From contig JAXMBC010000001.1 in the NCBI GenBank assembly GCA_046350055.1, forward strand, positions 2,046,001-2,110,000: 64,000 nt of DNA, written 5' to 3'. Below the pieces are notes generated by a model that saw nothing but the letters and a program-made list of their open reading frames with translations, searched no databases and was not told where the DNA came from. Positions 35,407-44,385 of this stretch are shown piece after piece (position 1 is the stretch's first letter; the number at the start of each line of letters is the position of its first letter). The translations under genes were made by a program, and so were the position numbers. Origin of the DNA: JAEUIE01 sp046350055. GTDB lineage: Bacteria > Planctomycetota > Planctomycetia > Gemmatales > HRBIN36.

Positions 35407-35898
35407 GTGGCAGAGTTGCTCACGGAACGGTGGACCCTTATTGTGGCCAGCCTGTGGCTGGTCATTGTAAGTGGCATCGGTTTGAGGTGGCAGCAATTGC
35501 CGCTGGTGTTTTGCATTCCGGGGATCGTGTTTGCCTGGGGAATGGGATTCCTTCATAACTTGGGAATTCTGCCCGATGGTGGGTATGGTTGACTGGGATG
35601 TTCGCTGGCGGGTTCCGTCACTTCAGTGTTGATGCTGGTACCGTTCCGGGCTCGCTTGGGTGAGCCGTGGGTATATTTGCACCTGGGTTGGGGAGGGGTA
35701 CTGGGGGCGTATTTTGGACTGCAGACCGGGGCAATCCTGGCATTCACCAGCACGATGATTGGGTTTTTACTCATCTCACCGCTGGTCTGGAGCCGATGGC
35801 AACGGTTAAGCACATCTCTCGGGCCGATCCGGCTCGTTTTCTATCTCGGATGCATTTCCACGCTGGCAGGAGCTTTAGCTCTAAAACTGGTGGACTAG
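35407..35898 (+). pseudogene. Membrane-protein gene interrupted by in-frame UGA
   Basis: One frame of 163 codons interrupted by a TGA at 35590-35592. A GTG at 35407 with GAGGAG six bases upstream opens it (GTG, then AELLTERWTLIVASLW). After the TGA, sequence continues in the same frame as hydrophobic segments (LGCSLAGSVTSVLMLVPF, LGAYFGLQTGAILAFTSTM) to 35898. Together they form about four or five helices, so the parts were probably one gene; a single TGG to TGA change would explain it. The layout is vaguely like a prepilin peptidase, but the usual GxGD catalytic motif is absent. It is either a recently disabled gene, two small genes, or a sequencing error. Confidence 0.55.
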
Positions 35899-36131
35899 CA
35901 ACCTTATGATAGGAATGAGACCAACAATACGACCACTGCGGGGTAAGAGACTGGTATCGGTTCCAAGGGCAGTTTCTCCACTGATGAGAGTCTGGCCTGC
36001 GAAATCGGTGAAATTTCTCTAGCCTTCCATAGCCTGGGTCTGCTATACTGACTGCACAACTCTAGGAGCACCCTCGTCTTTGGGTCTCCCACCACATCAC
36101 GTCTGTCGGTTTCACATTTCGGAGTCTGGAC

Positions 36132-39100
36132 ATGTACACTGTCCGTCGTCAGCTTTTTTTAGGCGCAGTCCTTGCGGCTACCACAGGCATTGCCACCACT
36201 GCGATCATCGGCGACCAGGGCGGAAAACCCGCCAGCAGTCTGGCTGCCTTCCCCCAGAACCTCAGCAAATTGTCTGAGCGGTTCGCCGAGGGCAAGTTCC
36301 TCGAAGCCGGGGTGCACACCTACGCTACCGCCAGTGGCGAACAAACTTTCGCCTTGAAGTTGCAGCCAAATCTGGCTTCGCAAACTTCCTCTGGCAAGAC
36401 GGACATCCTCTTCCTGGTGGATTCCACTGCCAGCCAGGCCGGCATGCCCTGGCTTACGGCCAAGGCACTCACCAAGCAGCTCAGCGAGAAGTTTGGCAGC
36501 GAAGATCGCGTTGCCATTGCTTCTGTCGCTGGCAAACTGACACAGCACACCGGATTTGTCTCCGCGAAGGATGCCAAGGTCACTGCAGGCCTCAAGGGGC
36601 TGAACGATGTCACCCCGATGGGTTGTGCTGATCTGAAGTCGGCCCTCACCAGTGTCAACAATCTCTTCGATGGCAGCAACGATCGTCGCAAGGTCATCGT
36701 CTACATCGGCGATGGTGTGAGTGCTCTCAGCCCGATGCAGGCCGCTGACCGCAACAACCTTGCCAGCACAATGCTGAGCAAGGAAATCCAGTTCTTTGTT
36801 GTGCCTGTTGGTATGAAGCCCGATGTCCTCGATATGAGTGGCATTGCTTCCATGACCGGTGGTGCTGTATTGCGTCTGGCAAATCAGGAATCACCTGAAG
36901 CTACGACAGCCCGTTTCCACAAGAGCTTGACCGCTCCCGTACTGCGCAATGTCGAAGTGCAGTTGCCTGCCGAAGTAACCCTGGCTCTGCCGGGCAAGCT
37001 TCCACCGCTTCGTGGTGATCAGCCCACCCTCGTGGTTGGCGAATTCAAGGGCAAGCTCAATCAGTTCTCCGTCACCTGTAAAGGCACGGTCGAAGGCAAG
37101 CCTGTCAGCGTGACACAGACCGAACCAGTTCTCACCAGCACTCCTGATTGCTTCTTCCTGCCGAGCATGGTTCGCCAGTGGAAGCAGGATCAGGACGCTC
37201 CCGCCCTGGTGCGGGGCGATCTGGCCCTGGTTTTCGCCAGCAGCCATAACAACTTCGCCAAGGGAGACCTGTTGACTCAGGCTGCCTTTGCAGTGAAGGG
37301 TAATCAACTCGATCTCGCTGCTCAACTCTTCAACGAAGCAGCACGAATCGATCCGACCGATCCTGATGCCCAGGCAGGCATCCGACTCGTTTCCACGATG
37401 CTCAAGAATCCTGCCAACCAACTCCTCAAACAACAGGGTGAGGCAGGCAAGAAGGAAGACGATCTCCTCAAACGTACCCAGCAGGCTGCTGAAGTTGAAG
37501 CGCAGCGTGTCAAGTTGAACGTAGAAGAGGCACTCAAGCAGTCCCGCAAGGATCTTGCGAGCAATCCTGCTGATGCCCTCAATCGCTTGCGTCTTCTGGA
37601 ACAGGAAGTACGTACTGATCCGAACGTGAATGAAGACCTTCGCAAGTCGCTGCGTGCTCGCCTGGAAGGTGAGATTCGTCAGGCTCAGCTGAAAGTGGAA
37701 CGCTTTGATGCTGAAATGGCAGAAAAGGAAAAGCTTCTGGCCGCAGCCAAGGCTCGTGAATCGGTTGCCCGCAATCGCGAAGCTTCCGAAGAACGGCTCC
37801 GCACCAGCATGGCCCAATTCGAAGCCCTGATGGCCAAGGCACGATACGAAGAAGGCATTATCAAGGCTGATGAAGCTCGTCGTTATGCAGCCAGCCTGAA
37901 TCATCCTCGGTTTACCGAGGTTACTGATCTGGCTCGTGGTCAGGCCAATGCTGCCTACCAGCAGAGCCAATGGGATCGCATCATTGCCGCCAAACGCGAC
38001 AATTTCCTGGCCACGATGCTGACGATCGATGAATCGTCCATCCCCACGCCAGATGAACCGCAGATGTATTATCCTGCTGCTGATTCCTTCTTCTTCCGTG
38101 GCCGCAAGGCTCGCAATTGGATGGAACTGGGCAACTACCGTATCCAGCGCTGGACCGATCCTTACTACGGTATGCCTGCAGCCAAGGAAGCGTCCCGCAT
38201 TCAGGATGCACTCTACAAGCCGACCAACCGCTTTGAGAAGTACTTCGATCAGGAATTCCCACTGACCGAGTACATCGATTTCATCAAGACCGCGTTTGAT
38301 ATCACCCTGGTCATCAATACCAGTGCTTTCCGCGATCTCGATCAAACTATCAAGCAGTCAGATATACGCGATATTAAAGTGACGATCCCCCGCATGAAGG
38401 GCGTCTCACTGGCAACCATTCTGACTTATCTGCTGGCTGATCTGAAGAAGGGTGAGAATCCGCTGCAAGCTACGTACATCATTCGTGGCGATTACATTGA
38501 AATTACTACTCAGGAACGAGCACTTAGCGAACGCATCGTCCGCGTAACCGACGTTGGCGCCCTGGTGATGCCACCCAATACCATGACAATCGCCTTTGGT
38601 GGTGGTGGTGGTAGCGGTGGCTTCGGTGGTGGTGGCGGTGGCTTCGGTGGCGGCGGTCTCGGTGGCGGCGGTCTCGGTGGCGGTGGCGGCTTCGGTGGTG
38701 GCGGTCTCGGTGGCGGCGGCCTTGGCGGCGGCGGCTTCGGTGGTGGCGGCCTCGGTGGCGGCGGCCTTGGCGGCGGCGGCTTCGGTGGTGGCGGTCTCGG
38801 TGGCGGCGGCCTTGGCGGCGGCGGCTTCGGTGGCGGTGGCGTCGGTGGCGGCGGCCTGGGTGGTGGCGGTGGTGGCGGTTTCGGTGGCGGTGGTAGTGGA
38901 CTGGGTGGCGCTGGTCTTGCAGCATCCGTTATCTTTGCCACACAGCAATCTCGACTTCAACAGGCCATCCTTCTCCAGAATTTGATTCGCATCGTCATCA
39001 CTGACGCAGACTGGGATCTGACCGCAGCCACACTCGCTGCCCAGGGTGGTGGCATGGGTGGTATGGGCGGTATGGGTGGCGGTGGTATGGGCGGTGGCGG

Positions 39101-40775
39101 AATGGGTGGTGGTGGCTTCGGTGGTGGTGGATTTGGCGGTGGCGGTTTCGGTGGTGGTGGTCCTGGTGGCGGTGCAGGTGGTGGTGGTTTCGGTGGCGGT
39201 GGTGCCCAGCCCATCAAGGGTGACCCCAACAAGGATCAACTCTTCTACTACGATCCTGCCATTGCACTGGTCATTCGCGCTCCATCCAAGCGTACTACCC
39301 GCTTGCCTTCACCTTACAAGCGCAAGGATGAACCTGCCGGTGGTGCTAATGCCCCTGCAGCTCCTCCAGGCGGTGGCGGTCTGGGCATGAACGATCGCAA
39401 CAACAATCGTGATTTGCTCGCTCGCAATGGCGAAGAGAACAAGTCCAAGGACCGTGTCGAAGTAGCAGCTGCCAAGCCTGCTGCCCTGGACCCGGTGAAC
39501 TTCTGGAACAATGCTATTGAAAAGCAGGGAACCGATAGCAGTCTGACTCTGGCTGCAGTCGATTTCCTGGTGCAGAACGGCAAAGCTGATCACGCTGCTG
39601 CCCTGCTGAAGGCTGCACTGCGTGTAACCACTCAGCCTCGTGCCTGGATGTACGATGCACTGGCCATGTCGCTGGAAATGTCCAACGGCAATCCAGAGGA
39701 AATCGAACAGGCCTTCCTCTCAGCCGCGGACCTCAAGCCCGGCAAGGCGGATGGTTATCTCCAGGCTGCTCGTGCCATGAGCAAGCAGAACAAGAATGCC
39801 AAGGCACTCGACTTCTGCCGCAAGAGCGCTGCTCTCAACCCGCAAAGCCCCGAAGCCTATCTTGAAGCCCTCAGCATTGCTGAGTCTGCAAAAGATGTCG
39901 CCGGGATGAGTTGGGCTGCTGGGCATCTGCTCTCGAACGATTGGCCGATCAGCGAAGTCGATCTGCATGGTCAGGCCCGCCAGGCTGCTGAGAAGCTGGC
40001 TACCAGCCTCTCGCAGGATGGCCGTGGCACTGAAGCTGCTAAGATGCTGCAAGGCTTTGAGACTCTCGCTCGTCGCGATCTGGTGGTCAAACTCACATAC
40101 CAGGGCGAAGCCGAGCTGGAACTGGAAGCGAAGGACCCCACGGGTTCGACCTGCAATACGCTCGCTAAGCAGTCGGTTGGTGGCGGTGCTCTGACCAGCG
40201 ATGCCAGCCGTGCCAAGAAGTACAGCGTGGCAGAAGCCTTCGCGGGTCAATACTCCTTCACGGTTCGCCGTGTCTGGGGCCGACCGATGGGCAACAAGGC
40301 TACCCTTGAAATCATCCAGAACCAGGGGACTCCCGAGGAGCGGATCGAACGCCAGACCGTCACCCTCGAAGACGAGACCACTGTCACTCTCGATCTGAAA
40401 CAGGGACGTCGCGAAGCTCCTGCTGTCGTGGCATCTCCTGCGGTGTTCCAGCGACTGGCTAACGCTCGTCGGATCAGCCAGACCAACTTCGGTACCATTG
40501 ATAACCAGGCTACGCCGGTTGTCATGGGTGCGGAAGGCAAGGTTCAGGCCATCCAGGGTGCCAAGGCCTTTGCTGCCAAGAACAACGAAATGGAGAAACT
40601 GGCTCTGCTCGGCAACACGGAAGTCGATCTGCCTGCCCAGGGTGGCGTTGGACTGGCGACCAGCATCCGCTCTACCGCTGACGGCAAGAACGTCAGCATG
40701 ACGGTGCAGCCCATCTTCGTGAAGCAGAATGTTGCCAAGAGCACCCTGCCAGTGATTCCTGGCAGTGGTTCCTAG
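36132..40775 (+). CDS. Giant vWA protein with secretin-like domain, glycine-rich tracts and TPR regions
   Basis: A 1547-residue exported protein. A signal-like N-terminus is followed by a von Willebrand A domain (about 90-275) with DSTAS at 97-101 as metal site. Next are a beta domain, TPR-like helices (about 380-430) and a charged coiled coil (about 440-610). A secretin/STN-like alpha-beta region (YIDFIKTAFDITLVINTSAF, about 711-810) precedes two Gly-rich tracts (about 822-926 and 971-1027), the first built from 45-bp tandem repeats. More TPR-like repeats and a beta domain close the protein. A likely role is a large envelope or extracellular adhesin/assembly protein. The 233 bases before it contain a possible TATACT box at 36044. 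A strong terminator follows at 40797. Confidence 0.85.
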   Translation: MYTVRRQLFLGAVLAATTGIATTAIIGDQGGKPASSLAAFPQNLSKLSERFAEGKFLEAGVHTYATASGEQTFALKLQPNLASQTSSGKTDILFLVDSTASQAGMPWLTAKALTKQLSEKFGSEDRVAIASVAGKLTQHTGFVSAKDAKVTAGLKGLNDVTPMGCADLKSALTSVNNLFDGSNDRRKVIVYIGDGVSALSPMQAADRNNLASTMLSKEIQFFVVPVGMKPDVLDMSGIASMTGGAVLRLANQESPEATTARFHKSLTAPVLRNVEVQLPAEVTLALPGKLPPLRGDQPTLVVGEFKGKLNQFSVTCKGTVEGKPVSVTQTEPVLTSTPDCFFLPSMVRQWKQDQDAPALVRGDLALVFASSHNNFAKGDLLTQAAFAVKGNQLDLAAQLFNEAARIDPTDPDAQAGIRLVSTMLKNPANQLLKQQGEAGKKEDDLLKRTQQAAEVEAQRVKLNVEEALKQSRKDLASNPADALNRLRLLEQEVRTDPNVNEDLRKSLRARLEGEIRQAQLKVERFDAEMAEKEKLLAAAKARESVARNREASEERLRTSMAQFEALMAKARYEEGIIKADEARRYAASLNHPRFTEVTDLARGQANAAYQQSQWDRIIAAKRDNFLATMLTIDESSIPTPDEPQMYYPAADSFFFRGRKARNWMELGNYRIQRWTDPYYGMPAAKEASRIQDALYKPTNRFEKYFDQEFPLTEYIDFIKTAFDITLVINTSAFRDLDQTIKQSDIRDIKVTIPRMKGVSLATILTYLLADLKKGENPLQATYIIRGDYIEITTQERALSERIVRVTDVGALVMPPNTMTIAFGGGGGSGGFGGGGGGFGGGGLGGGGLGGGGGFGGGGLGGGGLGGGGFGGGGLGGGGLGGGGFGGGGLGGGGLGGGGFGGGGVGGGGLGGGGGGGFGGGGSGLGGAGLAASVIFATQQSRLQQAILLQNLIRIVITDADWDLTAATLAAQGGGMGGMGGMGGGGMGGGGMGGGGFGGGGFGGGGFGGGGPGGGAGGGGFGGGGAQPIKGDPNKDQLFYYDPAIALVIRAPSKRTTRLPSPYKRKDEPAGGANAPAAPPGGGGLGMNDRNNNRDLLARNGEENKSKDRVEVAAAKPAALDPVNFWNNAIEKQGTDSSLTLAAVDFLVQNGKADHAAALLKAALRVTTQPRAWMYDALAMSLEMSNGNPEEIEQAFLSAADLKPGKADGYLQAARAMSKQNKNAKALDFCRKSAALNPQSPEAYLEALSIAESAKDVAGMSWAAGHLLSNDWPISEVDLHGQARQAAEKLATSLSQDGRGTEAAKMLQGFETLARRDLVVKLTYQGEAELELEAKDPTGSTCNTLAKQSVGGGALTSDASRAKKYSVAEAFAGQYSFTVRRVWGRPMGNKATLEIIQNQGTPEERIERQTVTLEDETTVTLDLKQGRREAPAVVASPAVFQRLANARRISQTNFGTIDNQATPVVMGAEGKVQAIQGAKAFAAKNNEMEKLALLGNTEVDLPAQGGVGLATSIRSTADGKNVSMTVQPIFVKQNVAKSTLPVIPGSGS
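38691..38825 (+). repeat. Three tandem 45-bp repeats encoding glycine-rich units
   Basis: Three adjacent 45-base units (38691-38735, 38736-38780, 38781-38825) each encode FGGGGLGGGGLGGGG. The middle unit differs from the other two at one base (CTC preceded by GGC instead of GGT). A diverged fourth unit follows. This is within the giant vWA protein and is likely expandable. Confidence 0.85.
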
Positions 40776-40796
40776 TAATGCAGCATGACTAACGAT

Positions 40797-40830
40797 GAAA
40801 CCCATGGGCCTCGCTCATGGGTTTCTTTTT
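40797..40830 (+). terminator. Intrinsic terminator after the giant vWA gene
   Basis: A perfect 10-bp stem (40797-40806 with 40816-40825), a nine-base loop and a following TTTTT. It begins 21 bases after the stop codon. Confidence 0.85.
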
Positions 40831-40907
40831 GTCTGGAGATGGTGTAGGATGAAGTTCAATGGCCGGTTGCCCTGCCCATTCCGGCTTCCTGCAGGTCAGA
40901 TGTTCCC

Positions 40908-41240
40908 ATGAGTGTGGATGACAAGAATAGACGCAGTTCGATTCGCAAGCGACCCCGTGGCTGGCTCAAGATCGAGTGCCGCAAACGGGGCAGCTTCGGC
41001 CCCAGCATTGCCGATGTTGTCTGGGATGTTTCGCAGACCGGACTTTGCCTGGTGTCAAACGTCGCCTTGAAGATGAATGATGACCTGGAGATTCAGATCA
41101 CTTCCAGTTCTCTCCATCAGATGATCAAGACACAGGGTAAGGTAGTCTGGGTTGATATGCTGGATAACAAGAAGTATTCTGTCGGCATCCGGTTCGACCA
41201 GAACCTGCCCTATCATCAGATCAGTCAATTGACGTTGTAG
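40908..41240 (+). CDS. PilZ-domain protein (putative c-di-GMP receptor)
   Basis: A 110-residue single-domain PilZ protein. The cyclic di-GMP binding elements are visible: an arginine-rich N-terminus (RRSSIRKRPRG, providing R-x3-R) and DVSQTG in WDVSQTGLCLV, matching D-x-S-x-x-G. The rest is a beta barrel ending with SVGIRFD. It could link c-di-GMP to the surface systems here, although no cyclase or phosphodiesterase for that signal is seen. The start at ATG 40908 lies 78 bases after the terminator. Confidence 0.85.
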   Translation: MSVDDKNRRSSIRKRPRGWLKIECRKRGSFGPSIADVVWDVSQTGLCLVSNVALKMNDDLEIQITSSSLHQMIKTQGKVVWVDMLDNKKYSVGIRFDQNLPYHQISQLTL

Positions 41241-41324
41241 CTCATAATCACATCACGTTTGGCACACTGCTTGCATTCCTGTCAGGAAGAGGTTTCATTT
41301 CTCTTTCTTTCGAGGAGGATAGCC

Positions 41325-41621
41325 ATGTCTACCCGAGTCTTGGGGGATTGGCAGCAGCATGCACGTCGGGCGGCCCGTGAACGGCCGGAACGAGTGCAGG
41401 GGCATGTGGAACGGGTGGCAGACGAAGGGTTCCTGCAGCTTCGCTATGGCAAGGAAGCGGGAGAATACCTGATTCTGCATGTGCCTGCCACGTGTCGAAT
41501 TCATCAGGCAGGGGAGCAGTTCCCGCTGAAAGATGTTCAATTCTGCGACAGTGTGAGCGTCAGCTATCATTCTCATCATCGGTTCGATGTGCCACTCGCG
41601 CAGGAAATTGAACTACTCTAG
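41325..41621 (+). CDS. Small protein of unknown function
   Basis: A 98-residue, Arg- and Glu-rich protein that begins MSTRVLGDWQQHARRAARERP. A short helix seems to be followed by a beta-rich part (FLQLRYGKEAGEYLILHVPATCRI). The start ATG at 41325 has a strong CGAGGAGG site. An intrinsic terminator follows at 41645. No family is recognised, and the neighbours (PilZ and Dabb proteins) give no clear hint. Confidence 0.65.
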   Translation: MSTRVLGDWQQHARRAARERPERVQGHVERVADEGFLQLRYGKEAGEYLILHVPATCRIHQAGEQFPLKDVQFCDSVSVSYHSHHRFDVPLAQEIELL

Positions 41622-41644
41622 GCAGGATATTTTCCAATTGCAGG

Positions 41645-41675
41645 CCCACGGAGATAACCCTCCGTGGGTTTCTTG
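41645..41675 (+). terminator. Intrinsic terminator
   Basis: A 9-bp perfect stem (41645-41653 with 41660-41668), a six-base loop and a T-rich tail (TTTCTTG) follow the small unknown gene by 24 bases. Confidence 0.8.
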
Positions 41676-41734
41676 TTTGCACTCCTTCTGCGACTTGTTA
41701 TCCTTCTCTCACAATATCACTGTGGGGTAATCAC

Positions 41735-42142
41735 ATGAAGCGCGCAATATTAACGTGGACATCCCTGGCAGTATTCGCACTTGCCACCTGCTGGGCTACG
41801 ACCCGGGCAGCCACCTTGAACACAACCGGAGCACCCATGATCGGACATATGGTCTTCTTTACCCTGAAGGACAGCACCACGGCCAACCGCCAAAAGCTGG
41901 TCGAGGCCTGCCGGAAGTACCTCGATAAGCACGACGGCGTCGTCTACTTCTCTTCCGGCAGTCTGGCCGAGGACTTCAAACGCGATGTGAACGATCGCGA
42001 CTGGGACGTTGCTCTTCACCTGGTTTTCAAGGACCGAGCTGCTCACGATAAATATCAGGACCACCCCCGGCACCACGACTTCATCAACGAGTGCAAGGAA
42101 ACCTGGAAGAAAGTGCGTGTCTTCGATTCAGTCATCGAGTAG
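41735..42142 (+). CDS. Exported Dabb-domain protein
   Basis: A 135-residue protein with an N-terminal signal or anchor segment (about 5-26) and a stress-responsive A/B barrel (Dabb) domain: PMIGHMVFFTLKDST at the start, then WDVALHLVFKDRAAHDKYQDHPRHHDFI. The domain forms dimeric ferredoxin-like barrels; many have no known enzymatic activity. ATG 41735 is preceded by GGGG. The gene lies two bases before yjbQ, so the two probably share a transcript. Confidence 0.8.
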   Translation: MKRAILTWTSLAVFALATCWATTRAATLNTTGAPMIGHMVFFTLKDSTTANRQKLVEACRKYLDKHDGVVYFSSGSLAEDFKRDVNDRDWDVALHLVFKDRAAHDKYQDHPRHHDFINECKETWKKVRVFDSVIE

Positions 42143-42144
42143 CT

Positions 42145-42567
42145 ATGAAATCGCACACCCACTACCTGACACTGAACCTGCCCACCAAGATGGGGTTCAT
42201 GAACATCACCAGCGAGGTAGAGAAGGCGCTGGCAGCAAGTGGCGTCCGTGAAGGGCTGGTGCTGGTCAACAGCATGCACATCACCAGCAGTGTCTTTATC
42301 AACGATGATGAACGGGGCCTGCACCACGACTTCGGCGTCTGGCTCGAAGACCTGGCCCCCTTCAACCCCGATCCCAACCACTACTTCCACAACCGTACCG
42401 GTGAAGACAACGCCGACGCTCACCTCAAGCGGCAGATCATGGGTCGCGAAGTCGTCGTTGCCATCACCAAAGGCAAACTCGACTTCGGCCCCTGGGAGCA
42501 GATCTTCTACGGTGAATTCGATGGCAGCCGCAACAAGAAAGTGTTGATCAAAATCCTTGGCGAGTGA
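42145..42567 (+). CDS. YjbQ-family protein (UPF0047)
   Basis: A 140-residue YjbQ protein. The conserved segments are visible: VNSMHITSSVFINDDE, DNADAHLKRQIMG and ITKGKLDFGPWEQIFYGEFDG. E. coli YjbQ has weak thiamine-phosphate synthase activity, but its main role is uncertain. The start ATG at 42145 is two bases after the stop of the Dabb gene, which suggests translational coupling. The 3' end lies 12 bases before the stop of rsmH on the other strand. Confidence 0.85.
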   Translation: MKSHTHYLTLNLPTKMGFMNITSEVEKALAASGVREGLVLVNSMHITSSVFINDDERGLHHDFGVWLEDLAPFNPDPNHYFHNRTGEDNADAHLKRQIMGREVVVAITKGKLDFGPWEQIFYGEFDGSRNKKVLIKILGE

Positions 42568-42579
42568 AGTCCCTGAGGG

Positions 42580-43521
42580 TCAGGAGTCCACGCTTCGTCG
42601 TGCCCACCGCAGTTTCGCTGATCGTGATCGCGGGTTTCGCTGCTGCTCATCAAACGCTGCACGAATCGGCCCGTCCGAAACATCGGAATATGTTCCTGCA
42701 GCCAGCCCCTGTTTGAAGGCTTGTTTCACCAGTCGATCTTCGCCGCTGTGGAAACTGATGATCGCTGCACGTCCACCAGGTTTCAGTACCAGGGGAAGCA
42801 CACGTAGCAGATGTTCCAGGTTCGCCAGTTCCCGGTTCACCATGATACGCAGCGTTTGAAATGTCCTGGCTGCGGGGTGCGTACTCCAGCGATTCTTGCC
42901 GGTTCGCAGCTTGCGATGGGCTAACTGCACGCCTACTGCTTCCGCTATCAACTGACTTAACTCCGTGGTACGCGTCAGGGGATGCTCGCCTCGTCGTGCC
43001 ACAATAGCTTTGACAATCAGCTCGGCATTCTCTTCATCCCCTATCGTCCGCAGTGCCTCTTCCAGTTCATGTCCGGGTAGTTGATTGAGCAGATCCGCAG
43101 CGGTCTTGCCCCGGGTCATATCCATCCTCATATCGAGCGGACCATCCCGCATATAGGAGAATCCCCGCTCGGGATCATCCACCTGCATACTCGACATGCC
43201 CAGATCCACCAGCAGTCCATCAAGCCCCTCGACACCATGTTCACCCATTACCTGTTGAACACCAGCGAAGTTGCCGTGATGAACAGCAAAGGGAAATCCC
43301 ACTTGAGTGAGTCGCAGGCGAGCCTGTTCCAGATTGACCGGGTCAAAGTCAGTACCCAGCAGCAACCCCGTCGGGCCAACTGACTCGAGCAACTCGCAGG
43401 CGTGGCCGGCAAAGCCCAGCGTACCGTCGAAGACGATATCGCCCGGTTGAGGATCCAGGGCTGCCAGCACTTCTGCCAGCAGCACCGGAACATGTTCACC
43501 ATGGGGAGTGCTTCGATACAT
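42580..43521 (-). CDS. RsmH-family methyltransferase, divergent copy
   Basis: A 313-residue member of the RsmH/MraW family, which methylates N4 of C1402 in 16S rRNA. Family segments present are HVPVLLAEVLAAL, DGLLVDLGMSSMQVDDPERG, GPLDMRMD and ARTFQTLRIMVN. Some key motifs differ from the usual: FDGTLGFAGHA instead of DATLGGGGHS in the SAM-binding loop, and SFHSGEDRLVK instead of SFHSLEDRIVK. A second, more canonical copy is at 55633. This one lies six bases after nadK and is probably translated with it. Possible roles are a specialised substrate or reduced activity. Confidence 0.85.
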   Translation of the reverse strand: MYRSTPHGEHVPVLLAEVLAALDPQPGDIVFDGTLGFAGHACELLESVGPTGLLLGTDFDPVNLEQARLRLTQVGFPFAVHHGNFAGVQQVMGEHGVEGLDGLLVDLGMSSMQVDDPERGFSYMRDGPLDMRMDMTRGKTAADLLNQLPGHELEEALRTIGDEENAELIVKAIVARRGEHPLTRTTELSQLIAEAVGVQLAHRKLRTGKNRWSTHPAARTFQTLRIMVNRELANLEHLLRVLPLVLKPGGRAAIISFHSGEDRLVKQAFKQGLAAGTYSDVSDGPIRAAFDEQQRNPRSRSAKLRWARRSVDS

Positions 43522-43527
43522 AAGGAA

Positions 43528-44364
43528 TCAGAGTTTTTCGTGAGGCTGCACAGCCCAGTGGAGCTTCTCCCGCAGCGTACTGTAATAACTTCGGTCCGGC
43601 ACCCGCACCCGCCGGAATTTGACTGGTGCCTGCTTTACGGTGATCCGGTGCTGATCTGTAATTTGCAGACGAATCTGTCCATCCACGCTCAGCAAAGCGG
43701 TATGTGATCCCGGATGCAGGGTGATCCCGAAGACACGTTCCGCGCTGTCTACCAGGGGACGGTAGGTGAGGCCGTGGGCACAGATAGGTGTGATGACAAA
43801 CGCTGCCAGTTCCTGTCGCAGGATGGGACCACCTGCCGACAGACTGTGTGCTGTTGAACCGATCGGGGTGCTGACAATCAATCCATCGCCACTGAACATG
43901 GCTACTGCTTCGCCATCGACCGTCAGATCTACATGAATGAGATGCAATGGAGGATTGGCATGCACCGCGATTTCGTTGAGCCCCAGTAATGGGGTGTTTT
44001 GCCCGCCAAGTGTGATGGAGCATTCCAGCATCAGATGCTCACTGACCACTATGCCGTCGCGGAACAATTGACTTAACACAGTAACAGCGTCCTGCTGATT
44101 GACATCAGCGAGGAAACCCAGTTTCCCGAGATTGATGCCCAGAGTCGGTACCTGCTGGTAGCCCATGAGCTGTGAGGCACGCAGGATGGTGCCATCACCA
44201 CCGAGCACCAGGGCCAGATCAGCGGCAGGCAGAGGTTGCTGGAGTGGCTGACTCAGGTCGAACTCGCCAACAACTGATTGTTGGCGCAGCAGCGGTCGCA
44301 GCCGGACCATTTCGGCCTGCACATCTGCACGTTGAAAGTAGCCAAAGACCAGAATGGAAGTCAT
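43528..44364 (-). CDS. nadK: NAD kinase
   Basis: A 278-residue NAD kinase that makes NADP. The motifs are clear: LALVLGGDGTILRA (GGDGT), LGINLGKLGFLAD, GLNEIAVH and GDGLIVSTPIGSTAHSLSAGGPI (with the conserved Asp and Ser/Thr-rich stretch). ATG 44364 is used; the frame continues to a TTG at 44385. It is directly upstream of the divergent rsmH. In this window it is far from nadA, so NAD genes are not clustered. Confidence 0.93.
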   Translation of the reverse strand: MTSILVFGYFQRADVQAEMVRLRPLLRQQSVVGEFDLSQPLQQPLPAADLALVLGGDGTILRASQLMGYQQVPTLGINLGKLGFLADVNQQDAVTVLSQLFRDGIVVSEHLMLECSITLGGQNTPLLGLNEIAVHANPPLHLIHVDLTVDGEAVAMFSGDGLIVSTPIGSTAHSLSAGGPILRQELAAFVITPICAHGLTYRPLVDSAERVFGITLHPGSHTALLSVDGQIRLQITDQHRITVKQAPVKFRRVRVPDRSYYSTLREKLHWAVQPHEKL

Positions 44365-44385
44365 GCAGATAACGTATGGGGGCAA

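Noticed and set aside
35590..35592. Selenocysteine codon at the in-frame UGA
   Set aside because: No hairpin of bacterial SECIS type seen just after the UGA, and the position is inside a hydrophobic stretch where Trp fits.
36891..38345. A 484-codon minus-strand frame
   Set aside because: Fully inside the vWA gene on the opposite strand, without motifs; codon bias of the real gene explains it.
38406..39239. A 277-codon Thr/Ala-rich frame and Pro-rich frames opposite the giant vWA gene
   Set aside because: They are the antisense of the glycine-rich repeats (GGN codons give no stops on the other strand); no ribosome sites or family features.
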